This document shows positions 11,819 through 23,358 of a stretch of DNA of 64,000 nt, one piece after another. The number at the start of each line of letters is the position of its first letter. Position 1 is the first letter of the stretch. The notes under the pieces are model-generated. The model was given only the letters and a program-made list of their open reading frames with translations. It had not been told where the DNA came from and ran no database searches. Both the position numbers and the translations under genes were made by a program. The DNA is from Manis javanica (Eukaryota; Chordata; Mammalia; Pholidota; Manidae): the NCBI RefSeq assembly GCF_040802235.1, contig NC_133167.1, forward strand, positions 46,622,001-46,686,000, written 5' to 3'.

Positions 11819-12720
11819 GTATTTCATTTAGAAATTGGCAATTTGATTATAAAATAGATAGGAAAAAACAAAGGATCTAGAGTAGCTGAACATGTTTGAA
11901 AAAGAAGCATAAGGACTCACAGTACTTGAATTCAAGACTTACTGTATATCTACAATAACAAGGAGTATGGTATTGGTGTAACAATGTGCAAAGCCATCAA
12001 TGAAGCAGAATAGGGTCCAAATTACACCTGTACTTTCAGGTTCCACTGTTTTTTTAAACAGGTACCAAAGGTATTCGATTGGAATACAAACATTGGTGGT
12101 GGCACTATAATATGGTGCGACCAGTTTGGAAAATTGGTGCTTTTCAAATAAAGTTAAAACAGTAGTCTAGCCATTCTAGGAATTTACCTGAGAGAAATGA
12201 ATGCACATGTCCGCAGAAAGACTTTCCAAGACGATCCATAACAGCTGTATTCATTATAGTTCCCCAATACAAAAACTGCAAATATTGGTCAACTGAAGAA
12301 TGGGTAAGTAACTGTCTATATATTTCATACAATGTATGAGATATTTTGTACAAGAATTTCATACAATGAAATCCTAATTAGCAATAAAAAAAGGAATCAG
12401 TTACTGTTCCGTGCTATACCATGGATGAATCTCAAATGCATTATGTTGAAGGGTAGAAGCAGGATGTGAGTACATATTACTTACGTGATACATTTCATAT
12501 TACTTATGAAACTCAAGGACAGGCAAAACAAATACGTTGTTGCAGGTATCAGAACAGTGGGTAACTAGAAGGATGGGGTGGTTGAATGCAAGCTCATTAT
12601 TGCCTGCTGGGGTAAAGGAAATGGTCTATAACTTGATTGTTATGGTCTCTACGTTTTAACATTTCCTTCACATGTCACTGAATTAAACATTTGTATATTT
12701 TGCCTTCTTTAAAAACAGAT
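11819..12720 (+). mobile_element. Old L1M remnant, 3' portion
   Basis: This continues the element cut at 5831. It runs from post-RT sequence ('ggatctagagtagctgaaca') through the ORF2 C-terminal region ('ccattctaggaatttacct', 'cagctgtattcattatag') to an L1M 3' UTR ending near 12710. It is decayed throughout. Confidence 0.68.
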
Positions 12721-13329
12721 CAGACAGGGATTACCTTTTCTGAGAGAGTGAAATCAAAGTATTCTAAAACCATGTAACTTTATCCGGATGATAATTTGCT
12801 TCTTAGGGATTTTTTGACATCTTGGGAAGAGCAAATGAGGATTCATTAATAGAGTTTTGCGCACTCTGAATAAACAGGATTCTTCACAACTTCCAACTGC
12901 CCTTCTTGTAACTTAAAGGCATCTCTGCTGCTACTGACAACCAAGGTTTAAAGGGGGTAAATCCTGTGGGAAAGACAGTCCCACATTCCCCCAGATTAAG
13001 GTCCTGTGGGGATGAGCAGTGGAAGAAGCAGAATAGAGAGATTGGAGCAAATACCGTATGCAGTGTAAGGGGGAAAAACCTGTTTGAACATTTACATAAA
13101 CAGAGATTTTTGCTTACAATTGAAACATATTGTAGTGTTCATATATGGGGTGTGAATCAACAAGGGAATTAAAGACAAGGAGATACTCATCAGCAAGTAA
13201 GCAGTGATTGCCGTAAGATATTTAAAATATCATGGATGTTATAACAATGTCTATGATATTAATCTCTGTTACACATTGTTTTACTGGAGGTTTTTTTTTT
13301 TGAATCAGGTTCCAGGTGAAATAACCTTT
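12721..13329. other. Unassigned sequence
   Basis: No gene or named repeat is seen. A 68-codon frame at 12966-13172 has no recognisable content. A short T run lies near 13292-13301. Confidence 0.45.
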
Positions 13330-13625
13330 TTTGTTTTAAAAAATATCATCTGTTCCACATATTTTATTCCACTTATATGAATGAAATATTCAAAATAGGT
13401 AAAACTATAGAGACAGAAAACATATCAGTGGCTGCCTAGGGCTGGGGAATTATAGGAGTTCTAGTTAGTGGGTACAGTGTTTCTTTTTGGGGTGATGAAA
13501 ATGTTCTGAAATTGATTGTGGTGATGGTTCTATGCCTCTGAATATACTAAATACTGTTGAACTGTACATTTTAAGTGGATGAATTGTATGGCATGTGAAT
13601 GATACCTCAGTAAAGCTGTTTAAAA
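13330..13625 (+). mobile_element. Old L1 3' end fragment (L1M type)
   Basis: Blocks such as 'cagtggctgcctagggctgg', 'attgattgtggtgatggttc', 'gaactgtacattttaagtgg' and 'atacctcagtaaagctgttt' are the classic 3' UTR end of middle-aged L1M subfamilies, sense orientation. The 5' part is missing. Confidence 0.75.
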
Positions 13626-13989
13626 TTGGCTTTAATCGGCAATTAATTTTAGTTGCTGTTAAAAATAGCAGCAGGTAAAAATATTTGCCTTTGACAAAGT
13701 CTGAGTCACACCCCAGAAAGGATCACTGACAACGTTCTATGTTATTCCAACCCCAGAGGGACTCAGCAAAGGGTGAACAGCTTTGTTGAGGTTTCATTTC
13801 CCTCAGAGTGAGAAGGCTTTTCCTGCCCCATTGCAGGGTCACATGTCTGCTGACCGTCTTCCTGGAGCTTCCAGGTTTGCCCAGGAAGTGAGCTGAGGTC
13901 CTCCAGCAAAGGTGTCATTGTGGAGTGGAAGTAAAAGGACCTGTGTTTAAAATCTCTCTGGCAGTTTTAAACTGAAATGTAGGCAAATG
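13626..13989. other. Unassigned sequence
   Basis: Somewhat GC-richer single-copy-looking DNA. No gene or repeat is recognised. Confidence 0.4.
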
Positions 13990-14132
13990 AACTGCATACT
14001 TGTAACCTCTGTTTTATAGCCCAAGTTTAAAAAGCGGGGATGAAAATACATAGCAGCTCATTATGTTTCATGTCTTACCAATAGTTCAAGCACCTGGGAG
14101 GTAGAAGGTGATCAATAAATGGTTGAATGTCA
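13990..14132 (+). repeat. MIR SINE fragment
   Basis: It has the pattern of the MIR 3' half: 'cttgtaacctctgttttata', an A/G-rich 'ggggatgaaaatacat' core and the tail 'gatcaataaatggttgaatg'. It is strongly diverged. Confidence 0.42.
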
Positions 14133-14251
14133 GTGTGCCTTGAGAATTATAAATCGCCATGAAAATGTAGCACATTACTCTGTGAAGGCAGTGATCAAGT
14201 TTTGTAACCCTTTGTATTACTCACAGTGGCTTTTATATGTCAAGTGTGGGA

Positions 14252-14460
14252 GCCACAGAGTGTAGTAGAAAGATCACAGGTTTAGAAATTAGACATGCCT
14301 GGGTTTAAACCCCAACTCTACCAAATTACTTAATGCTTTAAAGCCTCCATTTTCTTCATAAAATGGGGAGGCTATAACTCATAGAGTTGTGAGATATAAA
14401 TCAAAGAACATAAATGACCTAGCAAAATGTCTGGCATATTTAAATTGCACATTAAATACT
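14252..14460 (+). repeat. MIR SINE, near complete
   Basis: The MIR blocks are in order: 'tgtagtagaaagatcacagg', 'atgcctgggtttaaacccca' (tRNA-like B-box region), 'ctccattttcttcataaaat', 'ctcatagagttgtgagatat' and a 'gtctggcata' tail. This is a mammal-wide element, roughly 200 bp long. Confidence 0.75.
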
Positions 14461-14834
14461 AGTCCTCTCCTGTATTTAATGGATGAGAAATCACTGTCCT
14501 ATTTAAATATAGATATGGATTATTCCCAAATCAAGTATTGAGTTATTTAGTTATGTATTATCTATAGATGTGTTATGATAGAATTATTATTGTTAAAAAC
14601 ATTCTGGATGAATCAGATTTTAAATTTTAAGATGCAATGATAAAAAATTCTAGAAAAACATAGACACTTTTATGAAAGCATACAGAAGGTCTTTTTAAAC
14701 ACGACATGAAAACAAAGATATAAAGGGAAATATTGAGAAAATACCTAAGCATTTAATTTGTATATGGAAAAACCACAGGAAACAATATTGAAAGACTTAG
14801 CTATAAAAAGAGTAAAATACATCCTATACCCTTT
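14461..14834. other. Unassigned AT-rich sequence
   Basis: No gene or named repeat is seen. Confidence 0.4.
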
Positions 14835-15255
14835 AACTAGTTTCCCCCAATGGTAACACATAAAATTATAGTACAATATCATCAAGATATTGACAATGAC
14901 AGTCAAGATACAGAGGCTCTTCTGTCACCAGACGGATTCCTCATGTTGCCCTCTTATAACCGCATGCATTTCCCTCTTACCCCCAACACCCTCCTTAACC
15001 TCTGGAGACTGCTAATCTGTGCTCCCTCTCTGTAATTTTGTGATTTCAAGAATGCTATAGAAATGGAATGATACAGTGGATTTTCTTGAGACTGGCTTTT
15101 TTTTTTTACTCAACATTAATAGACTTATGTGCCATCCAATTTGTTACATTAGTAGTTCTTTTTATTCCAGGTATAACTGTGACACTGTTAAAACATTCCC
15201 CATTTTAGTTGTTTTCAGTTTTTGGCTACTATGAGTAAAGCACTTTTAGAATTAT
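14835..15255 (-). mobile_element. L1M 3' UTR fragment (antisense)
   Basis: In antisense the segment shows the L1MC-type 3' UTR ('cccccaatggtaaca', 'tagtacaatatcat'), then 'gaatgatacagtggattttc', 'ggctttttttttttactcaa' and 'tttggctactatgagtaaag', the end of ORF2. The 61-codon frame at 14850-15035 is inside it. Confidence 0.6.
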
Positions 15256-15289
15256 GTTAAATACAAGTGGTGAAAACAGGCATGTGGAT

Positions 15290-15900
15290 CTACTATTAAA
15301 TTAAAAAATTTAAATACTATAAAAACAATGTTATGGAAAAACTGGGCATTCTTATACACTATTTCCTTTTTGAATAACAGATTGGTTCAGTATTTTAAAG
15401 GAACATATGATAATAACTATCATATTTTAAAATCTGCTTATCTTTTAACCAGCAATTCTACTTTTAGGACTTTATCTTAATGAAATTTCTTCATAAAACA
15501 GCTTATTTAAGCATTTAATGCATGTACTTAGTGGTATAAATTTTATATAGTTATCAGTAGGGTAGAAATAAAACTAATTTGAGTACATTCATATAAGTGA
15601 ATATAAAGAAATGACTGTGATATATAAATAATCATGATATATTATCAAGTGAAAAAAGCAAGTTCATAGCCACGTTTCCATTCTTATAAATAATATATAT
15701 AAGCTTTTACAAACACAGAAAAAAAAAACAGAACAAATAGAGATCAAGTTGTAAACCATTCACCATCACCCCTACCCTGGGTCTGAGATGGGATGACAGT
15801 ACAAGAAATTACCAGAAAATTTATGTATCTGTGCATTGTTTTTCTTTTTCCTTAGATACATGTACTACTTTTATCATAAAAATAATTGTGACATAGGGAA
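15290..15900 (+). mobile_element. L1M 3' ORF2 / UTR fragment
   Basis: Sense-orientation old L1: 'ccagcaattctacttttagg' near 15450 (the ORF2 C-terminal region), then 3' UTR-like sequence to about 15900. It lies beside an antisense L1M piece, so at least two insertions or one inversion are involved. Confidence 0.5.
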
Positions 15901-15949
15901 TTAATAGTATCAGCATAGAGTTTTTACATTTGAAGAGGCACCTTTTTAT

Positions 15950-16100
15950 ATATATTTATAGTTTCATTTAATAATCAAACAGCCTTGTGAGGTAGATAAA
16001 TATGTCCATTTGTAAAATGAGGAGATGGGTATTCCCAGAGATGGACTAAGTTCCCCTAGGACTCTCTAGTGGTAGCAGAACCCAGTTCTAGGAAACTTTT
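15950..16100 (-). repeat. MIR SINE fragment (antisense)
   Basis: 'tttaataatcaaacagcctt', 'gtgaggtagataaatatgtc' and 'aaaatgaggagatgggta' are antisense MIR core blocks. Confidence 0.55.
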
Positions 16101-16129
16101 TCTAGACTGATTCCATTATTAAACTGTTC

Positions 16130-16440
16130 GTGACTTTTCCCTTGTTCGCTTATGCTTCTTTTTCTTGCTAGAATGACTCTCTTCCAGTCCCCTTCTCTCT
16201 GCCAACTTGCAGTTGGCCAATCAAGACTGTATCCTTTCAAAAGCCCCTGTAGAGTTAAGAATAAACGCCTACCATTCCTTCAGAGGCTTTAAGGCCACTG
16301 CTGTGTTACTCAGTTTTACCCTGAATGGCTTGCCCTGCATTTAGATATGCTGCACACTGCTAATTTTCTTCAAATGTGCATCTTGTATATACCCACAGAG
16401 ATTTTATGTAGTACTGAAGGCAGAGACCAGCAAGATACAC
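16130..16440 (+). repeat. Probable L2 LINE fragment
   Basis: 'cttgctagaatgactctctt' and 'actgaaggcagagaccagca' match L2 3' blocks in order, with much divergence. The identification is tentative. Confidence 0.35.
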
Positions 16441-17520
16441 AGTTTCTTTTATAGTCTCCCCAGGGATGGTGGATGCAGGCCTTGGTTCAAAATGAGGCTT
16501 ATAGTAGTTTACTATCTGGCTTCACAGTATCTTCTAAATTAGCATCTCATTGCAACTCATGAACAATACAGTATTGTTTGCAGTTGGCTAATAAGGAAAG
16601 TAAGAGAGGAGTGTCACAAAAGGCCCCCACATTGTTAGGGTAGATACGGAATCCTTGCACCCTCAAACTGAGAGCCACTCCTTCTGGAAGTGTAACGACA
16701 TGGCTTAAACCAGTCAGCAGCTCATTACTAAGATGTTCTCACTTAAAGATAAAAAAAATTGTTTTGCCAGCAATCACTTCTACGCTACATCTTCAGCTCG
16801 TGTTGAGTTTACAGGGCTGCTGTTAAAGGGGGAATTTGACTCTGTTGACAAGTTGTCTGACCCTGAAATTATGAAAGTTCGATTCTCTTGCTGTCGGGTT
16901 GACCTCTCATTAAAGCTTTTGGCTTCTGCCTGCTTCTGGTTATGTTAACCATGGGGTTAAAGGATCAAGACCACAGTTTTGAAATCTGATCAGCTGTCGT
17001 AGTCCTGTTTATGGTATCGTACCACAAATGGTCTGTTAGGCTGTCTCCTATTAATCACTGTGTGAAGAGATTGTGGAAGCCACTTTGCTTTATCTTTTGC
17101 ACATAGGAAGGCTTGCTGCAGGAACCTGCAATAACTGTCTCTCTTGCTGATGGACGGCCATTGTGTTGTTTGCTCCCTCGTTCAAGTTGGTGGGCGGCAT
17201 TAATAGTGTGAGCATTCCATCCTTCTGATGCCTCGGGACTGGGGAGGAGAGGTAAACTAAGGAGGCAAAAGCTACTTCCGAGATTCCGAAATAAGCTGAA
17301 AGGTTTCCATCCTAGCAACCCTCAAAAAATACATAGAAACACATCTGTCCCTTATTTTTTCAGCTTGCTTTATGGTGAGTCATTCAAGTTCTTAAACCAT
17401 ACAATTACGCATGCTAACGGCAGGGAAAAAGAGTAGATAATAAACCTGACAGGGGTAATTTAACCAAACCATGCATATCAGTGGTTTATACCAATAAGGG
17501 AGATTAAAGAATTCTTTTCA
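16441..17520. other. Unassigned, relatively GC-richer single-copy-looking DNA
   Basis: No known repeat is recognised. Frames at 16733-16948 (+) and 17055-17318 (-) are short and have no known domain. The block from about 16600 to 17320 keeps a few CpGs and more complex base order than its surroundings, so it could be a conserved non-coding element. Nothing in the sequence proves this. Confidence 0.4.
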
Positions 17521-17522
17521 AG

Positions 17523-17523
<1 letters not shown>

Positions 17524-17580
<57 letters not shown>
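17524..17580 (+). repeat. (CA)n microsatellite
   Basis: An uninterrupted CA dinucleotide run of about 28 units, likely polymorphic and able to form Z-DNA. Confidence 0.97.
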
Positions 17581-17582
<2 letters not shown>

Positions 17583-17604
17583 CGCTCCCTAGGCATTCAT
17601 TAAT

Positions 17605-17620
17605 CCCTAACCCTAACCCT
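17605..17620 (+). repeat. Short interstitial telomeric repeat
   Basis: CCCTAA CCCTAA CCCT, 2.7 units of the vertebrate telomere repeat (C-rich strand), 24 bp after the CA microsatellite. Confidence 0.8.
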
Positions 17621-19276
17621 ATATGTAATAGAATTATACACACATACATGTATGCACAGACATACACACACATACCATCTCCAGTATGTTCAGAGGAGAA
17701 AGTAAATGCAGTGTTCTACTGAACAAGTGCAGTGTAAAATAATTATGGTTGTAGGTTTAAAACAACAGACAGAATTCACTCTTGTGTGCTAGGTTATCAT
17801 ACTCCTGCAGTTGGCAAAGAAATGTTCTCTTCTGAGAGAATAATAATGAAAGAAATTTAGCAGTAGAAGAACTAAAGAACAACTGATGTTACACAAATCT
17901 CTAATTTCTTTAAGGAAATGAGTAGAGCATACAAGCTTACTATGTACACATAATTGATGCTGACACTGTCGCATTTGCTAAACTTCCACTATGTGTGTGT
18001 GTGTGTGTGTATTTTTAACTTTGTTTTTAATCTGGATTTGAAAAAACTCGGAGATAAATACACAATGGAGCATTACTTTTATGCTGTAAACAAACGAAGA
18101 TATAGAGCTAATTATAGATACGACGTCCCTCAGGGAAAGGAATCTACCACAGCACTGGGTCCCAGGCCATCTTTAATATATTGCATGTATTTAACTTTGC
18201 AGATGTTTGTAGGAATGACTTAGAGATGCAGAGAAAGACTCTAGTTACCTAAAGTTACCCATAAGAGAGACCCTTAGGCTTTGACATTTATTTTTACAAA
18301 AACAGTTTTCTAAGTAGTTATTGCTTAGATCATGACCTGCCACAGAATAAGAAAGTAAAATTCTTGATTTTTTCAATGCTTATAAGTATTTTAGCATTCT
18401 AAAAATGTTTACTTTATGTAAAAATTTTATTTTTGAAAACAGCTGATAAAAACTGGAAGGTTGGGAAGACTTTTATTTACTCTATGGAATTTGCATTGCC
18501 TCTACGTACAGCTCATCAGGTCTTTAGCTTCTCTGTCTCACCTTTTGCTCCTTGTCTGGTATAATAGAAGGAAGCTTTAAATCCATTTCTTACCTAGGAA
18601 TATTTTAGGCATGGTTCTCAGGCCCATAGGAGATACATACATATGTATATAGAATACATACATACATACATATATACACACACACACACACACACATACA
18701 CACACATATACAAACATCATGTTTCTTTTTAGTAATCTTAAGGGACAATTTAATTCAGGTCTTACAGTTGCCATTTGTCTATAATGTAAGACCATCTATT
18801 ATCAGTATGGTGTGCTGTCATGATGCAATTAATGTCTTTTATGCAGTCAACTGCATACAATTGTGTGATGGTATTGGTTCTAGAAGTATTTCGAGACACA
18901 TTTTTTGCTTCTGAATATGAAAGCCATCCTAGTATAGTAGCACACTTTGAAATGGGAGTGTTTTTACTCCTTTTCCCAATTAAGAGTACTTTGAATATTA
19001 TTTGTGTATGAGTTCTGAGAAAAGAGTTCATGCATGAATCTGAGTTCAGGGCACATTAAAAATATATCTGCCCTAGGGCACTTTATCTTAAATATATTTC
19101 ATTTTGTACATATGCCATAATCTCAACAACTTCTTCATGCGGTGCATTTAAGTAGTAGCATTCTTTGAAATTTCAAGTGAATAAAAAATTTTTAATGCTT
19201 AAATACTTATGATTGAGATTAAAGATTATTTTAAAATGTTTCCCATAAGGACTTTAAATTCATGATATGACTATTT
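17621..19276. other. Unassigned sequence with small dinucleotide repeats
   Basis: No gene is seen. Simple repeats occur at 17991-18011 (TG) and 18632-18716 (CATA/TA/CA). Short frames here are artefacts of AT-rich DNA and of the CA tract. Confidence 0.5.
18632..18716 (+). repeat. Compound CATA/TATA/CA microsatellite
   Basis: Runs of 'catacatacatacat' followed by 'tatatacacacacacac' and a mixed tail. The minus-strand frame 18577-18795 with a Cys/Val run is a translation of this repeat, not a protein. Confidence 0.9.
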
Positions 19277-19287
19277 AAGAATGTATT

Positions 19288-19436
19288 GTCAAGTAGTGAC
19301 TCTACAGCATCTTACTATGCTGATGGACAGTGACTGTAATGGGGGATATGGGGGGACTTGATAATAGGAAGGGATGTAGTAACCACAATGTTGCTCATGT
19401 GAAATCTTCATAAGATTATATATCAATTAATAAAAA
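19288..19436 (+). mobile_element. Severely 5'-truncated L1 (3' UTR only)
   Basis: 149 bp identical in layout to the 3' end of copy A ('gatggacagtgactgtaatg' block, then A tail). An 11-bp duplication, aagaatgtatt, flanks it at 19277-19287 and 19437-19447, proving an independent L1-mediated insertion. Confidence 0.9.
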
Positions 19437-19447
19437 AAGAATGTATT

Positions 19448-19664
19448 CTTAAATGATATTTTTATTATTGTGGACTCTTAAGTTATTAATGAGTGAGGGA
19501 GAGTTAATAAGTGAACTTTGAGTGATTTGTGTCACCCTCTCTTTTCCTCTCCCATTGTATGATATATCTGATTTTTTAGTACTCTGATCTTATAGTACAT
19601 GATATCTTATGTATTTGGGATATTTAAATAACTTAAATTGCTAAAAAAATCCTTGCATCAAGTG
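19448..19664. other. Unassigned AT-rich sequence
   Basis: Nothing recognised. Confidence 0.4.
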
Positions 19665-20075
19665 GTATTTTATGAATGCACAGCAACAATATTGTGTAAC
19701 AAATAGCCCAAGGATGTTAGTAGCATACAACAGTAAGAATTTATTTTTTCTTGTACGCACGGGTAAGCTGGGGTGCCACTGCTTTAGGCTTGGGTCAGTA
19801 CGATGGCCGGGAGAGCTCTACTGCATATATTTAATTTGAAAACTCAGGAGCAGTTGATACTGGGGGTAAGTTTTTCCTCAGGGTAGAGGCTGAAAGGAAG
19901 CTGAGAGGATTCATGCTTCTTAGAGGCTGGAACACTGCCACTTCTACTCGTATTCCTTTCGCCAAAGCAGGTCACTAGCTGAACCTAATATCAAAGGGGT
20001 AGGGAAAATAATTTGCCTAATGGGGGCAGGGAACAAATGTTTATTAAACCATAATCTAATCTACCACAAAGGCTA
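19665..20075 (-). repeat. MLT1-like MaLR LTR relic (antisense, tentative)
   Basis: Blocks 'gtgtaacaaatagcccaagg', 'aagaatttattttttcttgt', 'gccaaagcaggtcactagct' and 'aaaggggtagggaaaata' occur in the order of an antisense MLT1-type LTR. Family assignment is by eye only. Confidence 0.42.
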
Positions 20076-20724
20076 AGCATTTTTGGATTTCCTCATGATA
20101 ATTTGAGAAGTTTGTACCTTTTCTTATTTATTGGATTCTTTTTACGTCTAGACTTAGTACCCCTGGCTCTGCCTAGGGGTTCTGTCTCTAAAATAGTAAT
20201 TTTGCATCACAGGTTCATGGAAGAGTATGTACCTTTGCAACCTGGAGTGGCCAAAATATAATTTATGACATTTATCACCTATCCACAGTCTTGCTCTTAA
20301 GATACATACATGTCACAAATTATTTCACAAACATCACACCCAACAAACAACGATCCATTTTAATATTTATCTGTGTAACTTTTAAAAATAAACATTTGAT
20401 TGATTTGAAGTTAATTTCATAGGAATATTACTTCCACGTATCTTGAAAGAAGCAAGAATCTTCACTCTATCTCATAATAAAGCTATTTACTCCTAATATT
20501 TTGGAAAACTCAAAGCCATACACAATATTCTTTTAGAATCAAAGGCCAAATGCTGGAGAGAAATAAATATATCTGAAGATTTCTGTTTACATGTGAAGAT
20601 TTCTTCTTCAAGGTCCACACAAGCCTCCATGAGAGAAAGAAGGATGTGGGAGAGGCATTGCTTGACTTCACTTACACTTAAGAAACAAACTATTGAAATT
20701 CTTTTTATATGCAGTGTGTTTACT
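20076..20724. other. Unassigned sequence
   Basis: No gene or repeat recognised. Confidence 0.4.
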
Positions 20725-21345
20725 TTTTATTGCTATGAAAAATTACCACAAACTTGGCCATTTAAATAATACACATTTTTATCTCTCAGTTTCTTGGTGT
20801 CTGAAGTGTAGGCACAGCTTAAACTGGGTCTTCTGCTCAGGGTCTCATAGGCTATAGTCAAGATATCAGCCAGACTGAACTTTCAGAAGCAAGGGGTTCT
20901 CTTCCAAACTCATGCAGTGTCAGCTGAAATCAGTTCCTTTTGGCTGTAGGACTGATACAGGTTGTAGGTTGAGGTCTTTGCTGTCTTGTTGACTGGAGGC
21001 TTTTCTCAGCTCCTAGAAGCTTCTGCATTTCCTGGCCACAGCCTCCTCACAGGCCTCTTTACAACATGGCAGCTTACCTTCTCAAAGTCAGCAGAAGAAC
21101 CTTTTATTTTTGTCTGTTATACTGGAGTTTTATATAATGTAATGTAACCACTGGAGTGACTGTCTATCATATTTGCCATATAACATAACCTCATAAGAGA
21201 GTGACTATTTTATCAGCTTTGCTATATTCTAGCTAGCAGGAATCAGCAGGTTCTTCTCCACTCAAGAGGAAGTGCTTATACAAGGGTTTGTGTCATTGGG
21301 TGAGGGTCATCTTAGAAATCTGCCTATGAGACAAAATGATCCACC
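20725..21345 (-). repeat. MLT1-like MaLR LTR relic (antisense)
   Basis: It begins with 'tattgctatgaaaaattacc' and 'acaaacttggccatttaaa', the reverse of the well-known MLT1 end. It continues with 'ctgtaggactgatacaggt', 'ttacaacatggcagcttacc' and 'ggtcatcttagaaatctgcc', all in the expected order. It is about 600 bp and strongly diverged. Confidence 0.5.
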
Positions 21346-22234
21346 AATCAAAGGCCACAAATCCAGCACTTCTGTGCTTGGAAGAATCCTATTTGTCTTC
21401 AGAAATTCCAGCTTCTCTGTACACTAGCCATTATTTGAGGCATTAGAGCAGTAGGTGATCAGTGACTCCAGGTCTAAGCTTCCCAAGGACTAACTTCTAT
21501 TCCTCAGAAATACTAGAGGAATCTTAGTCTGAAGCTAAAAAATATCATCAATGGTGAAATAGAGGAGGGTAGTTTCTTAACAAAAAAATAGAAAAGAATA
21601 AACAACTAACAGTAACACCTAGGTTTTAAAATCATGCCCAGCTCATGTTTGATAATCCTTCTGATAGCCCAAATACTATAAATTTAAGTTGATGATAACA
21701 GAACAGATGGAAAAAACATATGGCTGGTAGGTAGTGTGTGGTGGTTGATATTTGCAGTACATTAGGGGAATTCATTTTATTTTCTCTCTTTCCTTGTGTA
21801 ACTTTATGATACTTTATCAAGTAAATTTTATAAGGCCTGTTTTTTTAACTCATGTGTTATAGCTATTAAATTCTTTTTGTGACTTGAACGTTACTTTAAA
21901 AAGGGTTAGTTTCATAATTATTTCATATCAGGCATTTAGATACACTGGCAGGAACGCTATTTCAGGAAACCATCTCTGTAGCCATTTGATAGCATGTAGA
22001 ATCCTTGAAGAGAGATTACACAAGTAAACAGGCACAAATTTAAGGAGACTAATTCAATGAAGGACTATTAAAGATCAGATTAACTGGGATTTAAATTAGA
22101 CATGTATCTAAAATACTAACAAAATCCAGTCAGTCTTGCTTTAACATTGTGTTCTATAAAATTTCACATTTCCTAAAGAAAACTTTGTCAGCAAATCAGA
22201 GTGTACTGACAATGCTACCTTTTGATCCTGTTAC
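21346..22234. other. Unassigned AT-rich sequence
   Basis: No gene or named repeat recognised. It forms the left flank of the L1-ERV composite. Confidence 0.4.
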
Positions 22235-22235
22235 A

Positions 22236-22248
22236 AAAATAAATTTTT
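22236..22248. repeat. Candidate target-site duplication (left) of the L1-ERV composite
   Basis: aaaataaattttt occurs here and at 30388-30400, just outside the L1 copy B 5' end. On the element's strand the right copy is preceded by TATATT and begins with AAAA, fitting L1 endonuclease preference. The sequence is short and low-complexity, and 8 bp separate the right copy from the recognisable L1 start, so chance is possible. Confidence 0.35.
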
Positions 22249-22334
22249 TTTTTAATTTCATATGTTTAATGAAACACTTAATGTTTACAAAATGAAATCA
22301 TACCATATGAAGTGTTCTAAGTGCATTTTTTTTT

Positions 22335-22652
22335 GAGAGGGCAACTCTCATATTTATTGATCAAATGGTTGTTAACAACAATAAAATTCTGTATAGGGGG
22401 GTCAATGCTCAATGCACAATCATTAATCCATCTCAAGCCTAATTCTCGTCAGTCTCCAATCTTCTGAAGCATAACGAACAAGTTCTTACATGGAGAACGA
22501 ATTCTTACATAGTGAATAAGTTCTTACATGGTGAACAGTACAAGGGCAGTCATCACAGAAACGTTCGGTTTTGATCACGCATTATGAATTATAAACAATC
22601 AGATATGAATATTCATTTGATTTTTATACTTGATTTATATGTGGATCCCACA
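22335..22652 (-). mobile_element. Endogenous retrovirus LTR, U3-R only, ending in poly(A)
   Basis: On the minus strand the LTR begins TGTGGGATCC immediately after a polypurine tract. It runs 318 bp and ends GCCCTCTC followed by nine A residues (T run at 22326-22334). AATAAA lies about 18 nt before that end (plus positions 22353-22358). U5 is absent. The structure therefore looks like the 3' end of a polyadenylated retroviral RNA copied back into DNA, not a proviral or solo LTR. Three 19-bp tandem units lie in U3. Confidence 0.72.
22483..22539 (-). repeat. Three 19-bp tandem repeats in the ERV U3
   Basis: 'ttcttacat' recurs at 22483, 22502 and 22521, exactly 19 bp apart, with similar sequence between. 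Short direct repeats in U3 are typical of retroviral enhancers. Confidence 0.75.
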
Positions 22653-22664
22653 TTTCTCCCTTTA
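22653..22664 (-). other. Retroviral polypurine tract
   Basis: On the minus strand: TAAAGGGAGAAA directly before the TG of the LTR. This is the plus-strand primer site of retroviral reverse transcription, and its place fixes the LTR start and orientation. Confidence 0.7.
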
Positions 22665-23358
22665 TTATTATTATTTTTAATAAAATGCTGAAGTGGTAGG
22701 TAGATGCAAGATAAAGGTAGAAAACTTAGTGTTGTAAGAGAGCAATTGTAGATGATCAGGTGTGTGCCTGTAGACTATGTGTTAATCCAAGCTAGACAAG
22801 GGCCTTAAAACATCCACGGATGCAGATTTCTCTCAAAACAGGGGGGGTGAGGTTCTAAGTCTCACCACTGTTGATCCCCAATTTCTCACCTGATGGCCCC
22901 CTGCGACTGTGCCTGTCTTAGGTTGTTCCTCCCTTGAGGAATCTTACCCTTCTCTGGCTAACCAGTCATCTTCCGGGACCATACAGGGAGATGTAAAGTT
23001 GGTAAGTGAGAGAGAAGCCATATTGTTTGAGAAGGTTAGCTTTTTACTTCTTTGCAGATTTATGCCCTGTGGCTTCTATGCCCAGCACTTGTCTCGAGGT
23101 ATCTTTACCACCTGGAGAAATTATGATGCTTGGTAAATTCGATATGAGGCACGAATTCTATTTAAGGGTTGTAATTAGGAAGGAAGAAGAAAAGCTATAG
23201 AGGTAGAATATGAAAGAAAACGTGGGAGGATTGAGTATTTCTTTGACATATCTTCTTGTAGAGTACCTTAAGCATTATAGGTTTTAAACTACTAACTATC
23301 TTGCTCACACATATTAACATAATAGGAATATAGTGACATAAACTAAGCAGATCTATAA
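22665..23358 (-). mobile_element. ERV sequence between env remnant and LTR
   Basis: Same orientation as the LTR. It follows the env remnant and may hold the env cytoplasmic tail plus untranslated sequence. No long frame remains. The plus-strand frames at 22909-23200 are opposite-strand artefacts. Confidence 0.5.

Noticed and set aside
22480..22541. Possible CRISPR-like array from regularly spaced repeats
   Set aside because: The 19-bp units are contiguous tandem repeats inside a retroviral U3 in a mammalian genome, with no spacers or cas genes.
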